NCBI RefSeq assembly: GCF_004331685.1
Contig: NZ_SJSM01000031.1
Coordinates: 1 to 56,906, forward strand
DNA length: 56,906 nt
DNA from: Pedobacter hiemivivus
Lineage (GTDB): Bacteria > Bacteroidota > Bacteroidia > Sphingobacteriales > Sphingobacteriaceae
Reading direction: 5' to 3'
The first letter of the stretch is position 1, and each line of letters starts with the position of its first letter. A model generated the notes under the pieces. It made no database searches and had not been told where the DNA came from. It saw only the letters and a program-made list of their open reading frames with translations. The position numbers and the translations under genes were made by a program. This document shows, piece after piece, positions 45,091 to 54,341 of the stretch.

Positions 45091-46167
45091 TTATTTCTTC
45101 AGCGCTTCTAATCTTTTATTCATTAATTCGTAGTTAACTTTGTCATCCTTAAACAGATAGATGATTTTAAGATTCTCAAGCGCGTTAAGATTTTTAGGAT
45201 CGATCTCTAAAGCTGCCTTGTAGTAAGGAACAGATAAATCGATAAACTTTGTCATCTTAACACCTAGTTCATTGAATTCTTTAGTTTTCTTCACGTCTAA
45301 AGCATTTCTCTGAGTTTGAATAGCTAAAGCTTGTTTGTAATAAGTATCACCCATTAAATACTGATAAATTGCATTTTTAGGATCCTTAGCGATCAGCTTT
45401 GTAAGCATTTCCTGAGATTTTGCGATATCACCTTTTTTGATGTAAAGATCAGTCTCTAAACCAATAAAGTATGAATCATCTGGATATTTTGCTGCTGCAT
45501 CTCTAAGAAGAGCTAATCCAGAAGTAGTGTCTTTAAGTTTATCAAAGGTAATGTTGATCACCTCAGAGTACAATACTTTTGAATCAGGATAATTCAATTC
45601 AATTGCTTTTTTGAAATTCCTAATTACTTCTGGATAGTTCTGTATTTCTTTAGCAGTTACACCTGCATTAACATACATACTTGTATCATTTGGGTTTTTA
45701 GTAGTGATTTCATTAAAAGCTTCTAATGCTGTAGCAAAATCTTTCTTTTTATAAGCATAGATCGCTCTATTTCTAACAGCGTTCTCTACATTCACTTTGG
45801 CTTGCTCCAAATTCTCTTTTTCAGAGCCTTTTTTATCTAGCTCTTTAGCTTTAGCAATTGATTCCTCAGCAATGATCTGCTTTGCTTTAGCATTTTTTAA
45901 ATCAACAGAGTCAACTAAAGCGATTCTTGAAGCAAATAGCGCTCTATAACCCCATCCTTCAGCTATATCTTTAGATTTTTCATTGGATACAGCCAGATCA
46001 GCATGAGCCAATCCGCCATTAAGCACTTTTAGATGCTCCGTTAAGTTTTTGCCTGAGGTGATGCCTAAAAGATTCCATGCCTTTTTAGCCTCACTAATTT
46101 CACTTTTTTGAGCGTTTGCAAGTGAGGCAACACCTACAAACAAAATACTTAAAAGTACTTTTTTCAT
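45091..46167 (-). CDS. Exported TPR-repeat protein (paralogue 1)
   Basis: The 358-aa protein has a clear signal peptide (cleaved after SLANA, about residue 19) and at least four TPR units (KKDFATALEAFNEITTKNPND, then similar units to the C-terminus), ending in KKLEALKK-type helix. It lies 39 bp downstream of gyrA on the same strand, so it may be co-transcribed with gyrA. It is homologous to the following TPR gene. Function unknown. Confidence 0.87.
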   Translation of the reverse strand: MKKVLLSILFVGVASLANAQKSEISEAKKAWNLLGITSGKNLTEHLKVLNGGLAHADLAVSNEKSKDIAEGWGYRALFASRIALVDSVDLKNAKAKQIIAEESIAKAKELDKKGSEKENLEQAKVNVENAVRNRAIYAYKKKDFATALEAFNEITTKNPNDTSMYVNAGVTAKEIQNYPEVIRNFKKAIELNYPDSKVLYSEVINITFDKLKDTTSGLALLRDAAAKYPDDSYFIGLETDLYIKKGDIAKSQEMLTKLIAKDPKNAIYQYLMGDTYYKQALAIQTQRNALDVKKTKEFNELGVKMTKFIDLSVPYYKAALEIDPKNLNALENLKIIYLFKDDKVNYELMNKRLEALKK

Positions 46168-46206
46168 TTTCTAATATTTATGTTCGACAATTATTGATAT
46201 CTGTTG

Positions 46207-48822
46207 TTATTTCTCTTCTTCGGTAGTGTCTTCATCAGCATCACTTTCTTCTTCGTCATTCTCCTCAGCCTCTGTCGTATCATCGGTAGGTTCTTCTTCA
46301 ATCTCCCCCTCGCCTGCTGGCTCACCGTCTAATACTACATAGCTTTCAGTTTCTTCAATTTCATCCTCTTCATGCTCAATTCTAGCTACAGAAGCAATCT
46401 CGTCGTTACCTTTCAGGTTGATCAAGCGTACACCTTGTGTTGCACGTCCCATTACCCTCAATTCACTTACCACAATTCTAATTACGATACCTGATTTATT
46501 GATAATCATTAAATCATCCGCATCAGTAACATTTTTAATGGCAACAAGGTTTCCAGTTTTTTCAGTAACATTAATAGTTTTAACACCTTTACCACCTCTA
46601 TTAGTAACGCGGTAATCTTCAATGTCAGTACGTTTACCGTAACCTTTTTCTGAAACTACCAATACCGTTGCACCTGGATCATCCACAGCAATCATACCAA
46701 CTACTTCATCTTTTTCATGAGCAAGTGTTACACCGCGTACACCAGTAGCGGTTCTACCCATTGGTCTAACTTTCTCCTCATTAAAGCGAATAGCTCTTCC
46801 AGAACGTAAAGCCATTACAATTTCGCTCGAACCTGTAGTTAAGCTAGCTTCTAATAACTGATCACCTTCGTTGATGTTAATTGCATTGATACCATTTACC
46901 CTAGGTCTCGAATAAGCCTCTAATGAGGTTTTCTTAATCGTTCCTTTTTTGGTACACATGATAATGTAGTTGTTTTCCAGATATTCCTGATCTTTCAGAT
47001 TTTTAACCTTAATAAAGGCTTTAATCTTTTCTTCTTTAGGAATGTTGATGATGTTCTGAATTGCTCTTCCTTTACTTAATCTTGATCCTTCTGGGATTTC
47101 GTAAACTCTTAACCAGAAACAACGACCAGTTTCGGTAAAGAACAACATGTAATTATGGTTAGAGGCAATTAATAAATGCTCAATAAAATCTTCATTTCTT
47201 GAATCACTTCCTTTAGAGCCTTTACCACCTCTACCTTGAGTACGATATTCTGTAGCTGGCGTACGTTTAATATAACCTTCATGAGAAATGGTAATTACTA
47301 CCTCTTCATCCTCAATAAAGTCTTCCATGCTCATATCTTCTGCCGAGTGAACAATAGTCGTTCTACGCTCATCGCCATACTTCTCTTTCATTTCAGCCAA
47401 CTCATCCTTGATGATCTGCATACGTTTACCTTCATCATCTAAAATAGATTGTAAGTAATCGATTAATTTCATCAATTCGTTGTATTCTTCTTTGATCTTA
47501 TCACGCTCTAGTCCTGTTAACCTACGAAGGGTCATATCAAGGATAGCTCTTGCTTGAATATCAGATAGGCCGAATTTCTCCATTAAGCCCAGTCTGGCTT
47601 CTTCTGGTGTATCAGAGCTACGGATTAATTTGATTACCTCATCTAAATGATCTAATGCAATTAGTAATCCTTCTAAAATATGTGCACGTTTCTTTGCCTC
47701 AGCAAGTTCAAATTTAGTTCTACGTACAACCACCTCATGTCTGTGTTCCACAAAATAATGGATCAGATCTTTCAGGTTTAACAATTGCGGTCTGCCTTTA
47801 ACAAGCGCAATATTATTTACACTAAATGAAGTCTGTAAAGCAGTCTGTTTAAATAGGTTATTTAAAACAATAGAAGCATTTGCATCACGTTTAATTTCAT
47901 AAACGATACGGATACCATCTTTATTCGATTCATCCTTGATGTTTGAAATACCCTCAAGCTTTTTCTCACCAACCAATTCAGCGGTACGCTCAATCATCAT
48001 CGCTTTATTTACCTGGTAAGGTATTTCAGTAATGATAATGGTTTCACGGTCTTTATGAGTTTCGATTTCGGCTTTGGCGCGCATTACAATACGGCCTCTA
48101 CCAGTCTCAAAAGCTTCCTGCACACCATTGTAACCATAAATAATGGCTCCAGTAGGAAAATCAGGTGCTTTAATATGTTTCATCAATTCAGCTATAGTGA
48201 TTTCATTGTTTTCAATGTAAGCTATAGTTGCGTTGATGGTTTCTGTAATATTATGTGGCGGCATGTTTGTAGCCATACCCACTGCGATACCTGATGAACC
48301 ATTGATCAATAAGTTTGGAACTTTTGACGGAAGCACAGTAGGCTCCTGCAATGAATCATCAAAGTTTAGTTGAAAATCAACGGTATCTTTATTAATATCA
48401 GCAAGCATGTCTTCAGCAATCTTCTGGAAACGTGCCTCCGTATAACGCATTGCTGCCGGAGAGTCACCATCAATTGAACCGTAGTTTCCTTGTCCCTCAA
48501 CCATTAAATAACGTAAGCTCCAATCCTGAGCCATCCTTACCATGGTATTGTATACTGATGAATCACCATGTGGGTGATACTTACCTAGTACCTCACCAAC
48601 AATACGTGCAGATTTTTTATATGGTTTATTGTTTGCTAACCCTAGATCAAGCATCCCGTATAACACGCGACGGTGTACCGGTTTTAATCCATCCCTCACA
48701 TCAGGTAAAGCCCTTGATACGATAACCGACATTGAATAATCAATGTAAGCGGATCTCATTTGCTCGTCAATATCGATTCTAATTATTTTGTCGTTTTCTT
48801 GATTTTCTAAATCTTCTGCCAT
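46207..48822 (-). CDS. gyrA: DNA gyrase subunit A
   Basis: The 871-aa subunit has the catalytic tyrosine Tyr127 in AAMRYTEARF and a C-terminal beta-pinwheel with the GyrA box (GRGGKGSKG), which separates it from ParC. The quinolone-resistance region reads HPHGDSSVYNTMVRMAQ; the position equal to E. coli Asp87 is Asn92, while the Ser83 equivalent (Ser88) is kept. A strongly acidic tail of about 50 residues ends the protein. Two TPR genes follow it. Confidence 0.97.
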   Translation of the reverse strand: MAEDLENQENDKIIRIDIDEQMRSAYIDYSMSVIVSRALPDVRDGLKPVHRRVLYGMLDLGLANNKPYKKSARIVGEVLGKYHPHGDSSVYNTMVRMAQDWSLRYLMVEGQGNYGSIDGDSPAAMRYTEARFQKIAEDMLADINKDTVDFQLNFDDSLQEPTVLPSKVPNLLINGSSGIAVGMATNMPPHNITETINATIAYIENNEITIAELMKHIKAPDFPTGAIIYGYNGVQEAFETGRGRIVMRAKAEIETHKDRETIIITEIPYQVNKAMMIERTAELVGEKKLEGISNIKDESNKDGIRIVYEIKRDANASIVLNNLFKQTALQTSFSVNNIALVKGRPQLLNLKDLIHYFVEHRHEVVVRRTKFELAEAKKRAHILEGLLIALDHLDEVIKLIRSSDTPEEARLGLMEKFGLSDIQARAILDMTLRRLTGLERDKIKEEYNELMKLIDYLQSILDDEGKRMQIIKDELAEMKEKYGDERRTTIVHSAEDMSMEDFIEDEEVVITISHEGYIKRTPATEYRTQGRGGKGSKGSDSRNEDFIEHLLIASNHNYMLFFTETGRCFWLRVYEIPEGSRLSKGRAIQNIINIPKEEKIKAFIKVKNLKDQEYLENNYIIMCTKKGTIKKTSLEAYSRPRVNGINAININEGDQLLEASLTTGSSEIVMALRSGRAIRFNEEKVRPMGRTATGVRGVTLAHEKDEVVGMIAVDDPGATVLVVSEKGYGKRTDIEDYRVTNRGGKGVKTINVTEKTGNLVAIKNVTDADDLMIINKSGIVIRIVVSELRVMGRATQGVRLINLKGNDEIASVARIEHEEDEIEETESYVVLDGEPAGEGEIEEEPTDDTTEAEENDEEESDADEDTTEEEK

Positions 48823-48881
48823 AAATAGTAATGTTCCTTAAGAACGATTTAAATGCGGTATTCTTATAACCTTGCGAATCT

Positions 48882-48909
48882 AATAAAAAATGCGCCATAA
48901 AGACGCATT
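48882..48909 (-). terminator. Intrinsic terminator after hemF
   Basis: An 8-bp stem with one G-U pair (48889-48896 with 48902-48909) is followed on the minus strand by TTTTTT. It lies between hemF and gyrA. Confidence 0.75.
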
Positions 48910-48951
48910 GTGGAAAAATTTTAACCTAGAAATTTTGGCTTTATTTAGCCA

Positions 48952-49854
48952 TTAAGCCCATACTATTCCCTTTTTGAGCCTACTTTGCGTGTATGCTTCA
49001 GGGCTACCTAAAACAGGTTGATGGTTATATGTCCATTTTGCCATTGGAGGCAGACTCATCAGAATAGACTCTATCCGACCATTCGTTTCCAGGCCAAATT
49101 TAGTGCCCGAATCATAAACCAGATTAAATTCTGCATACCTGCTTCTGCGCAAGTATTGCCATTCTTGCTCCTGCTCTGTATATTCATGATCACGGTTGCG
49201 CTCAATCAGCTCTGTATATACGGGGATAAAAGTTTTTCCTACTGCTTCAGAGAAAGCCAATAAGTTATCGAAGGATAAGCCCGTATTTTCAGGCTTTAGT
49301 CGATCGTAAAAAATACCGCCAACGCCTCTCGTTTCTTCTCTATGTTTGATAAAGAAATAATCATCAGCATTGGTTTTAAATTTCGGATAAAAATTAGGAT
49401 CAAACTGATCGCAGGTTTGCTTTAAAAGATGATGAAAGTATCTTACATCAGTATCTATAACATAATGAGGAGTTAAATCGATACCACCACCAAACCAGCG
49501 GGTCTGCTCGTCCATTTCGAAATAACGAATATTCATGTGAATGATCGGTACGAAGGGATTAGATGGATGCATCACAATAGAAACTCCAGTGGCAAAAAAC
49601 TCATCATTTTCTACTTTAAATGCTTTTTTAACAGCATCTGGTAATTTCCCATGTACTGCAGAAAAATTAACACCACCCTTTTCAATTACACTTCCATGTT
49701 GCATGATCCGGGTTCTGCCGCCACCGCCACCTTCCCGGCTCCAAACCTCTTCTTCAAATTTTGCCTTTCCCTCAGCCAGTTCTAAACTGCTGCAAATCTC
49801 ATCCTGAATTTTTTGATAGGCCGCTACTACTTGATCTTTAAACACCATTTCCAT
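48952..49854 (-). CDS. hemF: Coproporphyrinogen III oxidase, oxygen-dependent
   Basis: The 300-aa enzyme decarboxylates coproporphyrinogen III in haem synthesis using O2. HemF signatures: WSREGGGGGRTRIMQ, VIMHPSNPFVPIIHMNIRYF-type segment (HMNIRYFEMD), WFGGGIDLTPHY and EFNLVYDSGTKFGL. I start at the ATG at 49854; a TTG 15 bp upstream lies inside the predicted promoter box. The oxygen-dependent enzyme suggests aerobic growth. Confidence 0.95.
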   Translation of the reverse strand: MEMVFKDQVVAAYQKIQDEICSSLELAEGKAKFEEEVWSREGGGGGRTRIMQHGSVIEKGGVNFSAVHGKLPDAVKKAFKVENDEFFATGVSIVMHPSNPFVPIIHMNIRYFEMDEQTRWFGGGIDLTPHYVIDTDVRYFHHLLKQTCDQFDPNFYPKFKTNADDYFFIKHREETRGVGGIFYDRLKPENTGLSFDNLLAFSEAVGKTFIPVYTELIERNRDHEYTEQEQEWQYLRRSRYAEFNLVYDSGTKFGLETNGRIESILMSLPPMAKWTYNHQPVLGSPEAYTQSRLKKGIVWA

Positions 49855-49866
49855 TAAAACTAAGCC

Positions 49867-49874
49867 CAAAGTTA
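49867..49874 (-). promoter_or_regulatory. Promoter -7 box for hemF
   Basis: On the minus strand TAACTTTG fits TAnnTTTG, 12 bp before the ATG, giving a predicted leader of about 7 nt. Confidence 0.5.
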
Positions 49875-49932
49875 ACCTTAATAAAAAATGATCTTCCTAA
49901 AAATTGTAGATAGTACATTGTTTTGACATAAA

Positions 49933-49968
49933 AAAAGAGGTAAAAATCACTGATGATCTACCTCTTTT
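49933..49968 (-). terminator. Intrinsic terminator after the small lipoprotein gene
   Basis: Perfect 10-bp arms (49933-49942 and 49959-49968); on the minus strand the stem is followed by TTTT. The 16-nt loop can form an additional ATCA/TGAT pairing. Confidence 0.82.
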
Positions 49969-49990
49969 CTATCTCGTTTAATGTTTGTTT

Positions 49991-50185
49991 TTATTGTGCC
50001 GGTGGCATTTTAGTTGTATCTGGCGGAGTTTTTATCGTATCCTTCATTACGGTATCAACTGGCTTTATAGTTGTATCCACTTTCATAGTGTCTGTACCAC
50101 CGGAGACACTCTTTGTAGAATTACATGCCGAAACTGCTAAGGTTAAAGTACCGACAACAGCTATGCTTAAAATTAGTTTTTTCAT
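49991..50185 (-). CDS. Small Thr/Pro/Asp-rich lipoprotein
   Basis: The 64-aa precursor has a signal with lipobox LAVSAC (about residue 21) and a mature part of about 44 residues made almost only of Thr, Asp, Lys, Pro and Val (DTTIKPVDTVMKDTIKTPP), with the unit DT recurring. It looks unstructured. I start at the ATG at 50185 (MKKLILSI); an upstream ATG at 50206 adds seven polar residues before the signal. Its own terminator follows. Function unknown. Confidence 0.8.
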   Translation of the reverse strand: MKKLILSIAVVGTLTLAVSACNSTKSVSGGTDTMKVDTTIKPVDTVMKDTIKTPPDTTKMPPAQ

Positions 50186-50250
50186 GTGGTTCTGTTTTAA
50201 ATTCATCTTTTTAACAACTCAAATCCCTTAAAGGTTTTAATAATTTAAAA

Positions 50251-50556
50251 TCAGTGATGCATCTTGAGCTTATCTAAAAGCTCTGGCGATATATTTTCTG
50301 CGTAAGCGCCATAAGCGTCAATGATTACTCCTTTTAAATTACCAACGGGAGAAGAAATGGCATAAATTACCGAACTGTCATCAGGATCTGTCATCCCTTC
50401 AAAACGGTAAAACTCGTCTATTTCAAATTCTTCTGGCATCAACTGAATATCTATCGCTTTGCACTCAATAAATTCGGCTGAAAGGTTAAAGTCATACTCA
50501 TAACCTCGTTTTTCAAGGTCAGCAACTGCGGCGGTAAGGGTGTCGTATATATACAT
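50251..50556 (-). CDS. Conserved hypothetical protein
   Basis: The 101-aa acidic protein has no signal or membrane segment. It contains LEKRGYEYDFNL, MPEEFEIDEFYRFEGM and DDSSVIYAISS. I recall similar Bacteroidota proteins being mislabelled phosphoribosylpyrophosphate synthetase; it is far too short and lacks that enzyme's motifs. Probably a small cytoplasmic protein of unknown function. Confidence 0.78.
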   Translation of the reverse strand: MYIYDTLTAAVADLEKRGYEYDFNLSAEFIECKAIDIQLMPEEFEIDEFYRFEGMTDPDDSSVIYAISSPVGNLKGVIIDAYGAYAENISPELLDKLKMHH

Positions 50557-50635
50557 ACCCTAATTTACTAAAAAATTACTTTATCATCATATATAAAATT
50601 TTATAGTTCAATAATCTTTCTGATCTTTAAGCATC

Positions 50636-51121
50636 ATGGTTGTATCAGAAAAAACCCTTAAGTGGGCCTTGTGTTTATACCCACCTTTATTGTTCCAACG
50701 TATTTGGATTCGTAAATTTCATAAGGGCTTTCGAGGGGTTGATGTGAAGATTGCAAAGAGCATATTGAATAAGAATTATAACGGTTCCATTTTTGGCGGA
50801 ACCATATATGCAGCAACAGATCCATTTTACGCTTTATTGTTTGACCAACTCCTTCAAAGAGCCGGCTTTAAAGTGCGTGTATGGCTTAAAAGTGCTTCAA
50901 TTCAATATTTAAAACCCGGTCGGGGTCATTTGTATTTTACCATTACCATTACAGATGATATGCTGAACGAAGCTATAGAAACCTTAAACACCTACGGCAA
51001 ATTTGTAAAGGCTTATCCAATGGAAATTACCAATGCAGAGGGAGAACTTTGTGCTACAGTAATGAATGAAGTTTATATCAGGAGTTTACATCAGGGAGAA
51101 CAATCGCGTATCGCTTATTAA
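50636..51121 (+). CDS. DUF4442 hotdog-fold protein
   Basis: The 161-aa protein matches DUF4442, related to PaaI-type thioesterases: WIRKFHKGFRGVDVKI, then NYNGSIFGGTIYAATDPFYA as the central helix and substrate region. A thioesterase activity on acyl-CoA is possible but unproven. The AlbA/Schlafen-type gene starts 19 bp downstream and probably shares its transcript. Confidence 0.82.
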   Translation: MVVSEKTLKWALCLYPPLLFQRIWIRKFHKGFRGVDVKIAKSILNKNYNGSIFGGTIYAATDPFYALLFDQLLQRAGFKVRVWLKSASIQYLKPGRGHLYFTITITDDMLNEAIETLNTYGKFVKAYPMEITNAEGELCATVMNEVYIRSLHQGEQSRIAY

Positions 51122-51140
51122 CGCTTTAAGGAGTACACAG

Positions 51141-51764
51141 ATGAATATCAGGAGACTAATTTTAGAAGGTGAAGGCACAATGTTGGATTTCAAGAAAACG
51201 ATTACCAGCAATGAGAAAATAGCTAAAAGTCTGGTTGCGTTTGCCAATAATAAAGGCGGACAACTGTTAATCGGCGTTGCCGATGATGGTAGTATCAAAG
51301 GTGTAAAATCAGAAGACGAAGAGCGTTATATGATTACGAAATCTGCGCATCAGTTTTGCAAACCAGCTATTGAGCCTGAATTTGAAGAAGTACATATTGA
51401 TGGTAAACTGGTACTTGTTGTGAGTATTGCGCGTAGCGAAACCAAACCCCATTATGCGCTTGACGAAAATAAAAAATGGTGGGTGTATTACCGGGTAAAG
51501 GACAAAAGTCTGCTTGCTAGTAAAATCATTGTAGATGTCATTAAAAAGAGTGCTGATACTTCCGGACAACTGATTACCTATACGGAACAAGAGGCAGCGC
51601 TTTTCGAATACCTTGCAGAGAAAGGTCGGATCACTTTAAAAGAGTTTAGTAAACTTACCCGGAGTTCGTACAGGCAAGCTCAAAAGATTCTTGTAAGTTT
51701 GATCTTAAGTGGTGTAATCAGGCCTCATTCCTCCGAAAAGGAAGAATATTTCACTGAGATTTGA
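51141..51764 (+). CDS. AlbA/Schlafen-type nucleic-acid-binding protein
   Basis: The 207-aa protein has an AlbA_2 (Schlafen) domain at about 5-125, with FANNKGGQLLIGVADDGSIKG and IARSETKPHY, and a winged-helix region near the C-terminus (KGRITLKEFSKLTRSSYRQAQK). Such proteins are often annotated as ATP-binding or transcription factors. I start at the ATG at 51141; an in-frame ATG at 51066 would overlap the DUF4442 gene for 56 bases and add a segment with no family similarity. A decayed REP-like arm follows the stop. Confidence 0.82.
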   Translation: MNIRRLILEGEGTMLDFKKTITSNEKIAKSLVAFANNKGGQLLIGVADDGSIKGVKSEDEERYMITKSAHQFCKPAIEPEFEEVHIDGKLVLVVSIARSETKPHYALDENKKWWVYYRVKDKSLLASKIIVDVIKKSADTSGQLITYTEQEAALFEYLAEKGRITLKEFSKLTRSSYRQAQKILVSLILSGVIRPHSSEKEEYFTEI

Positions 51765-51774
51765 GTTAGGTCGT

Positions 51775-51800
51775 GTCATCTTAAATTCATTTCATAATCT
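51775..51800. repeat. Decayed arm of the REP-like repeat
   Basis: 22 of 26 positions match the arm of copy 1 (GTCATC and AATTCATTTCA are intact). No complementary arm was found nearby. It lies 10 bp after the AlbA/Schlafen-type gene. Confidence 0.5.
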
Positions 51801-51893
51801 ACAATATTATTTTAAACGTTTTAAAGTAGGATTCGGAAATAAACAAGGTCGACAGAGTCGTAAATCAGCACAAAAAAGCCGACTTTTGCCAAA

Positions 51894-53249
51894 ATGTGGA
51901 AGAGCTTATACACGAGGTACAAACCTTATTATTCTGATAATTTACGTCTTGCTATGCCTATTGTGGTGTCTCAATTGGGGCATACGCTAGTGCATTTGGC
52001 GGATAGTGTAATTGTCGGACATTTTGCAGGTACCGTTCAACTCGCTGCCGTTTCCCTGGTAAACAGTTTGTTTATGCTCATCTTGGTTTTGGGCCTTGGA
52101 ATTTCATATGGATTAACTCCTCTCGTTGCACAAGAAAATGGTCGTAAAAATTTTGATGAATGTGGTAAACTACTTTCCAATAGTTTGATCATAAACATCC
52201 TAATGTCTATTCTGCTTTATATCTTTGTGCATTTCGGTACCTTGTTAGCTATTGATCATATAGGGCAATCGCCAGAAGTTGTTGCTTACGCTAAGCCTTA
52301 TCTTGGTTACTTGGCCATATCTATCGTTCCACTAATGATATTCCAAACTTTCAAGCAGTTTGCTGAAGGACTTGGCTTTACCAAACAAGCGATGTTTGTT
52401 TCTATATGGGGAAATCTGCTCAATGTCATCCTGGGTATAATCTTTGTAAAAGGCATGTTTGGTATTGAGCCAATGGGTGTTAAAGGTGTTGGTTTAAGTA
52501 CTTTGATAGACCGTACTTTAATGGCTATAGTGATGTCGATTTATGTACTTCGTTCAAAATATTTCGCAGCATACACCAGAAGTTTCCGCCTTGGCTTAAT
52601 CGATAAAGTAAGAAGTCTAAAGATTGCAAAAATTGGTGCTCCCGTTGCATTACAATATTCATTTGAAATTAGTGCATTTAGCGGTGCAGCGATATTAATC
52701 GGAACGATTGGCGCTGTAGAGCAAGCCGCACATCAAGTGGCTATTAATCTGGCCTCAGTAACCTATATGATGGCTAGCGGTATTGCATCAGCAGCAACCA
52801 TTAAAACTGGTAACAACTTTGGTAAGAAAAACTTTACTGACCTAAGAAAATCTGCGATTGCCAGCTACCACGTCATACTTATGTTTATGTGTGCTACAGC
52901 TTTGTTATTTATCTTGGCCAATAACATTCTACCTTATATCTACACAGAAGATATGGCAGTAATTAATATTGCTGCACATCTGCTGATTATAGCCGGTTTC
53001 TTTCAATTATTTGATGGTACACAGGTGGTCGGTCTCGGTGTTTTAAGAGGCATTGGCGACGTGAACATCCCTACCCTCATTACCTTTATTGCTTATTGGG
53101 TGATTGGTATACCTTTGGGCTACTTGCTTGGTATTGTGCTAGGTTTAGGAGTTGATGGAATCTGGTATGGACTAACCTTCGGACTACTTACCGCTTCTAC
53201 CCTTTTGTTTATTCGATTTCAAAAGAAAACCAGAGTTCTAATCGCTTAA
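51894..53249 (+). CDS. MATE-family efflux pump
   Basis: The 451-aa protein has about twelve membrane helices in two halves. MATE features: AMPIVVSQLGHTLVHLADSV at the start, GLTPLVAQENGRKN in the first half and the equivalent SAATIKTGNNFGKKN in the second. It exports drugs or cationic metabolites by Na+ or H+ exchange; NorM subtype is likely. The sequence GACTTTTG at 51883-51890, one mismatch from TAnnTTTG, lies just before the ATG. Confidence 0.92.
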   Translation: MWKSLYTRYKPYYSDNLRLAMPIVVSQLGHTLVHLADSVIVGHFAGTVQLAAVSLVNSLFMLILVLGLGISYGLTPLVAQENGRKNFDECGKLLSNSLIINILMSILLYIFVHFGTLLAIDHIGQSPEVVAYAKPYLGYLAISIVPLMIFQTFKQFAEGLGFTKQAMFVSIWGNLLNVILGIIFVKGMFGIEPMGVKGVGLSTLIDRTLMAIVMSIYVLRSKYFAAYTRSFRLGLIDKVRSLKIAKIGAPVALQYSFEISAFSGAAILIGTIGAVEQAAHQVAINLASVTYMMASGIASAATIKTGNNFGKKNFTDLRKSAIASYHVILMFMCATALLFILANNILPYIYTEDMAVINIAAHLLIIAGFFQLFDGTQVVGLGVLRGIGDVNIPTLITFIAYWVIGIPLGYLLGIVLGLGVDGIWYGLTFGLLTASTLLFIRFQKKTRVLIA

Positions 53250-53378
53250 AGAAAAAACGTCCCCTATTCACGGCTAAACGAGTATTCTAAGACAAAGTCT
53301 ATTATTTTAGTAGAATTATTTTGTTTATTCAAAAAGTTGAATTAATATTGTCGACTAATTAGATAGATATTATATATA

Positions 53379-54317
53379 ATGGGCTTACAAGAGAACGAAA
53401 TCGAAATAACCATTCCCGGTAAATCACAAGAAAAAAAATGGCGCCAAATAGCTTATTTGTGCTTGCTTATCCTTGCGGTTTTATTTATAGGTTATGCGGC
53501 TTACTCTTATTTGACGTACGAATCCTTAGTCGCTTTAGGACAAGGGGTATACGCTCAAATGGATGAAAAGTTCTTTTGGATGCTCGCTGTCGGTTTCTTC
53601 GCCCAATTGGTCGATGGTGCCTTAGGTATGGGATATGGAGTAGTATCTACTACCCTGTTGCTATCTGGAGGTTTAAGTCCTGCAGTGATATCTGGTAGTA
53701 TTCATACTGCCGAAATGTTTTCTAGTGGAGCATCAGGTTTTAGTCATTACCGCTTTGGAAATGTAAATAAGAAACTTTTTAAAACCTTATTAATTCCTGG
53801 TGTACTGGGTGCAATTGTTGGAGCGGTATTGCTTGGCTATGCTGGAGAGGCTTTTTCTCAATGGATCAGGCCAGTTATCTCCGTGTACACACTATTGCTG
53901 GGCATTAAAATACTTAGCAATGCTTTTAAGCATAAGCCAAAGCAACAAAAAGTAAAGCGAGCAGGATGGCTTGCTGGCGCTGGTGGCTTCTTAGATTCCT
54001 TTGGTGGTGGTGGATGGGGCCCTCTGGTGACTTCTACATTGATATCAAAAGGTCGCACCCCAAAATATGTGATTGGTACCGTTAGTTTAACTGAATTTTT
54101 TGTAACGATGGCAAGTGCCATTACCTTCTTTTTTATCTTGGGCGTTAGTCACTGGCAATCCATTATTGGCCTAATCATCGGAGGAGTAGTTGCCGCTCCA
54201 ATAGCTGCGCGCTTGGTTGGTAAATTACCTATCAAAAAAATGTTTATTGGAGTTGCAGTGATTGTAATTCTGTCAAGTATCCGTATTATCTGGATGACAG
54301 TTGGAAAGATGATGTAA
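53379..54317 (+). CDS. TauE/SafE-family permease
   Basis: The 312-aa protein has about eight membrane segments and two copies of the TauE/SafE motif: FFAQLVDGALGMGYGVVS (about 73-90) and AGGFLDSFGGGGWGPLVTS in the second half. The family exports sulfite, sulfoacetate or related anions. An unusual cytoplasmic N-terminal tail of about 24 residues precedes the first helix. A weak AT-rich hairpin follows at 54321-54341. Confidence 0.9.
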   Translation: MGLQENEIEITIPGKSQEKKWRQIAYLCLLILAVLFIGYAAYSYLTYESLVALGQGVYAQMDEKFFWMLAVGFFAQLVDGALGMGYGVVSTTLLLSGGLSPAVISGSIHTAEMFSSGASGFSHYRFGNVNKKLFKTLLIPGVLGAIVGAVLLGYAGEAFSQWIRPVISVYTLLLGIKILSNAFKHKPKQQKVKRAGWLAGAGGFLDSFGGGGWGPLVTSTLISKGRTPKYVIGTVSLTEFFVTMASAITFFFILGVSHWQSIIGLIIGGVVAAPIAARLVGKLPIKKMFIGVAVIVILSSIRIIWMTVGKMM

Positions 54318-54320
54318 ACT

Positions 54321-54341
54321 CTTTTATTTATCAAATAAAAG
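54321..54341 (+). terminator. Weak AT-rich hairpin after the TauE/SafE gene
   Basis: 9-bp arms CTTTTATTT (54321-54329) and AAATAAAAG (54333-54341) with a 3-nt loop; no T-run right after, so termination is doubtful. Confidence 0.4.

Noticed and set aside
49797..49812. A TCATCCTGAATTTT match to the REP-like arm inside hemF
   Set aside because: It covers only part of the arm, lies in conserved coding sequence and has no second arm; chance is the simpler explanation.
50251..50556. Phosphoribosylpyrophosphate synthetase annotation
   Set aside because: The protein is 101 aa and lacks the PRPP-binding motif of that enzyme; the label is a database error I would not repeat.
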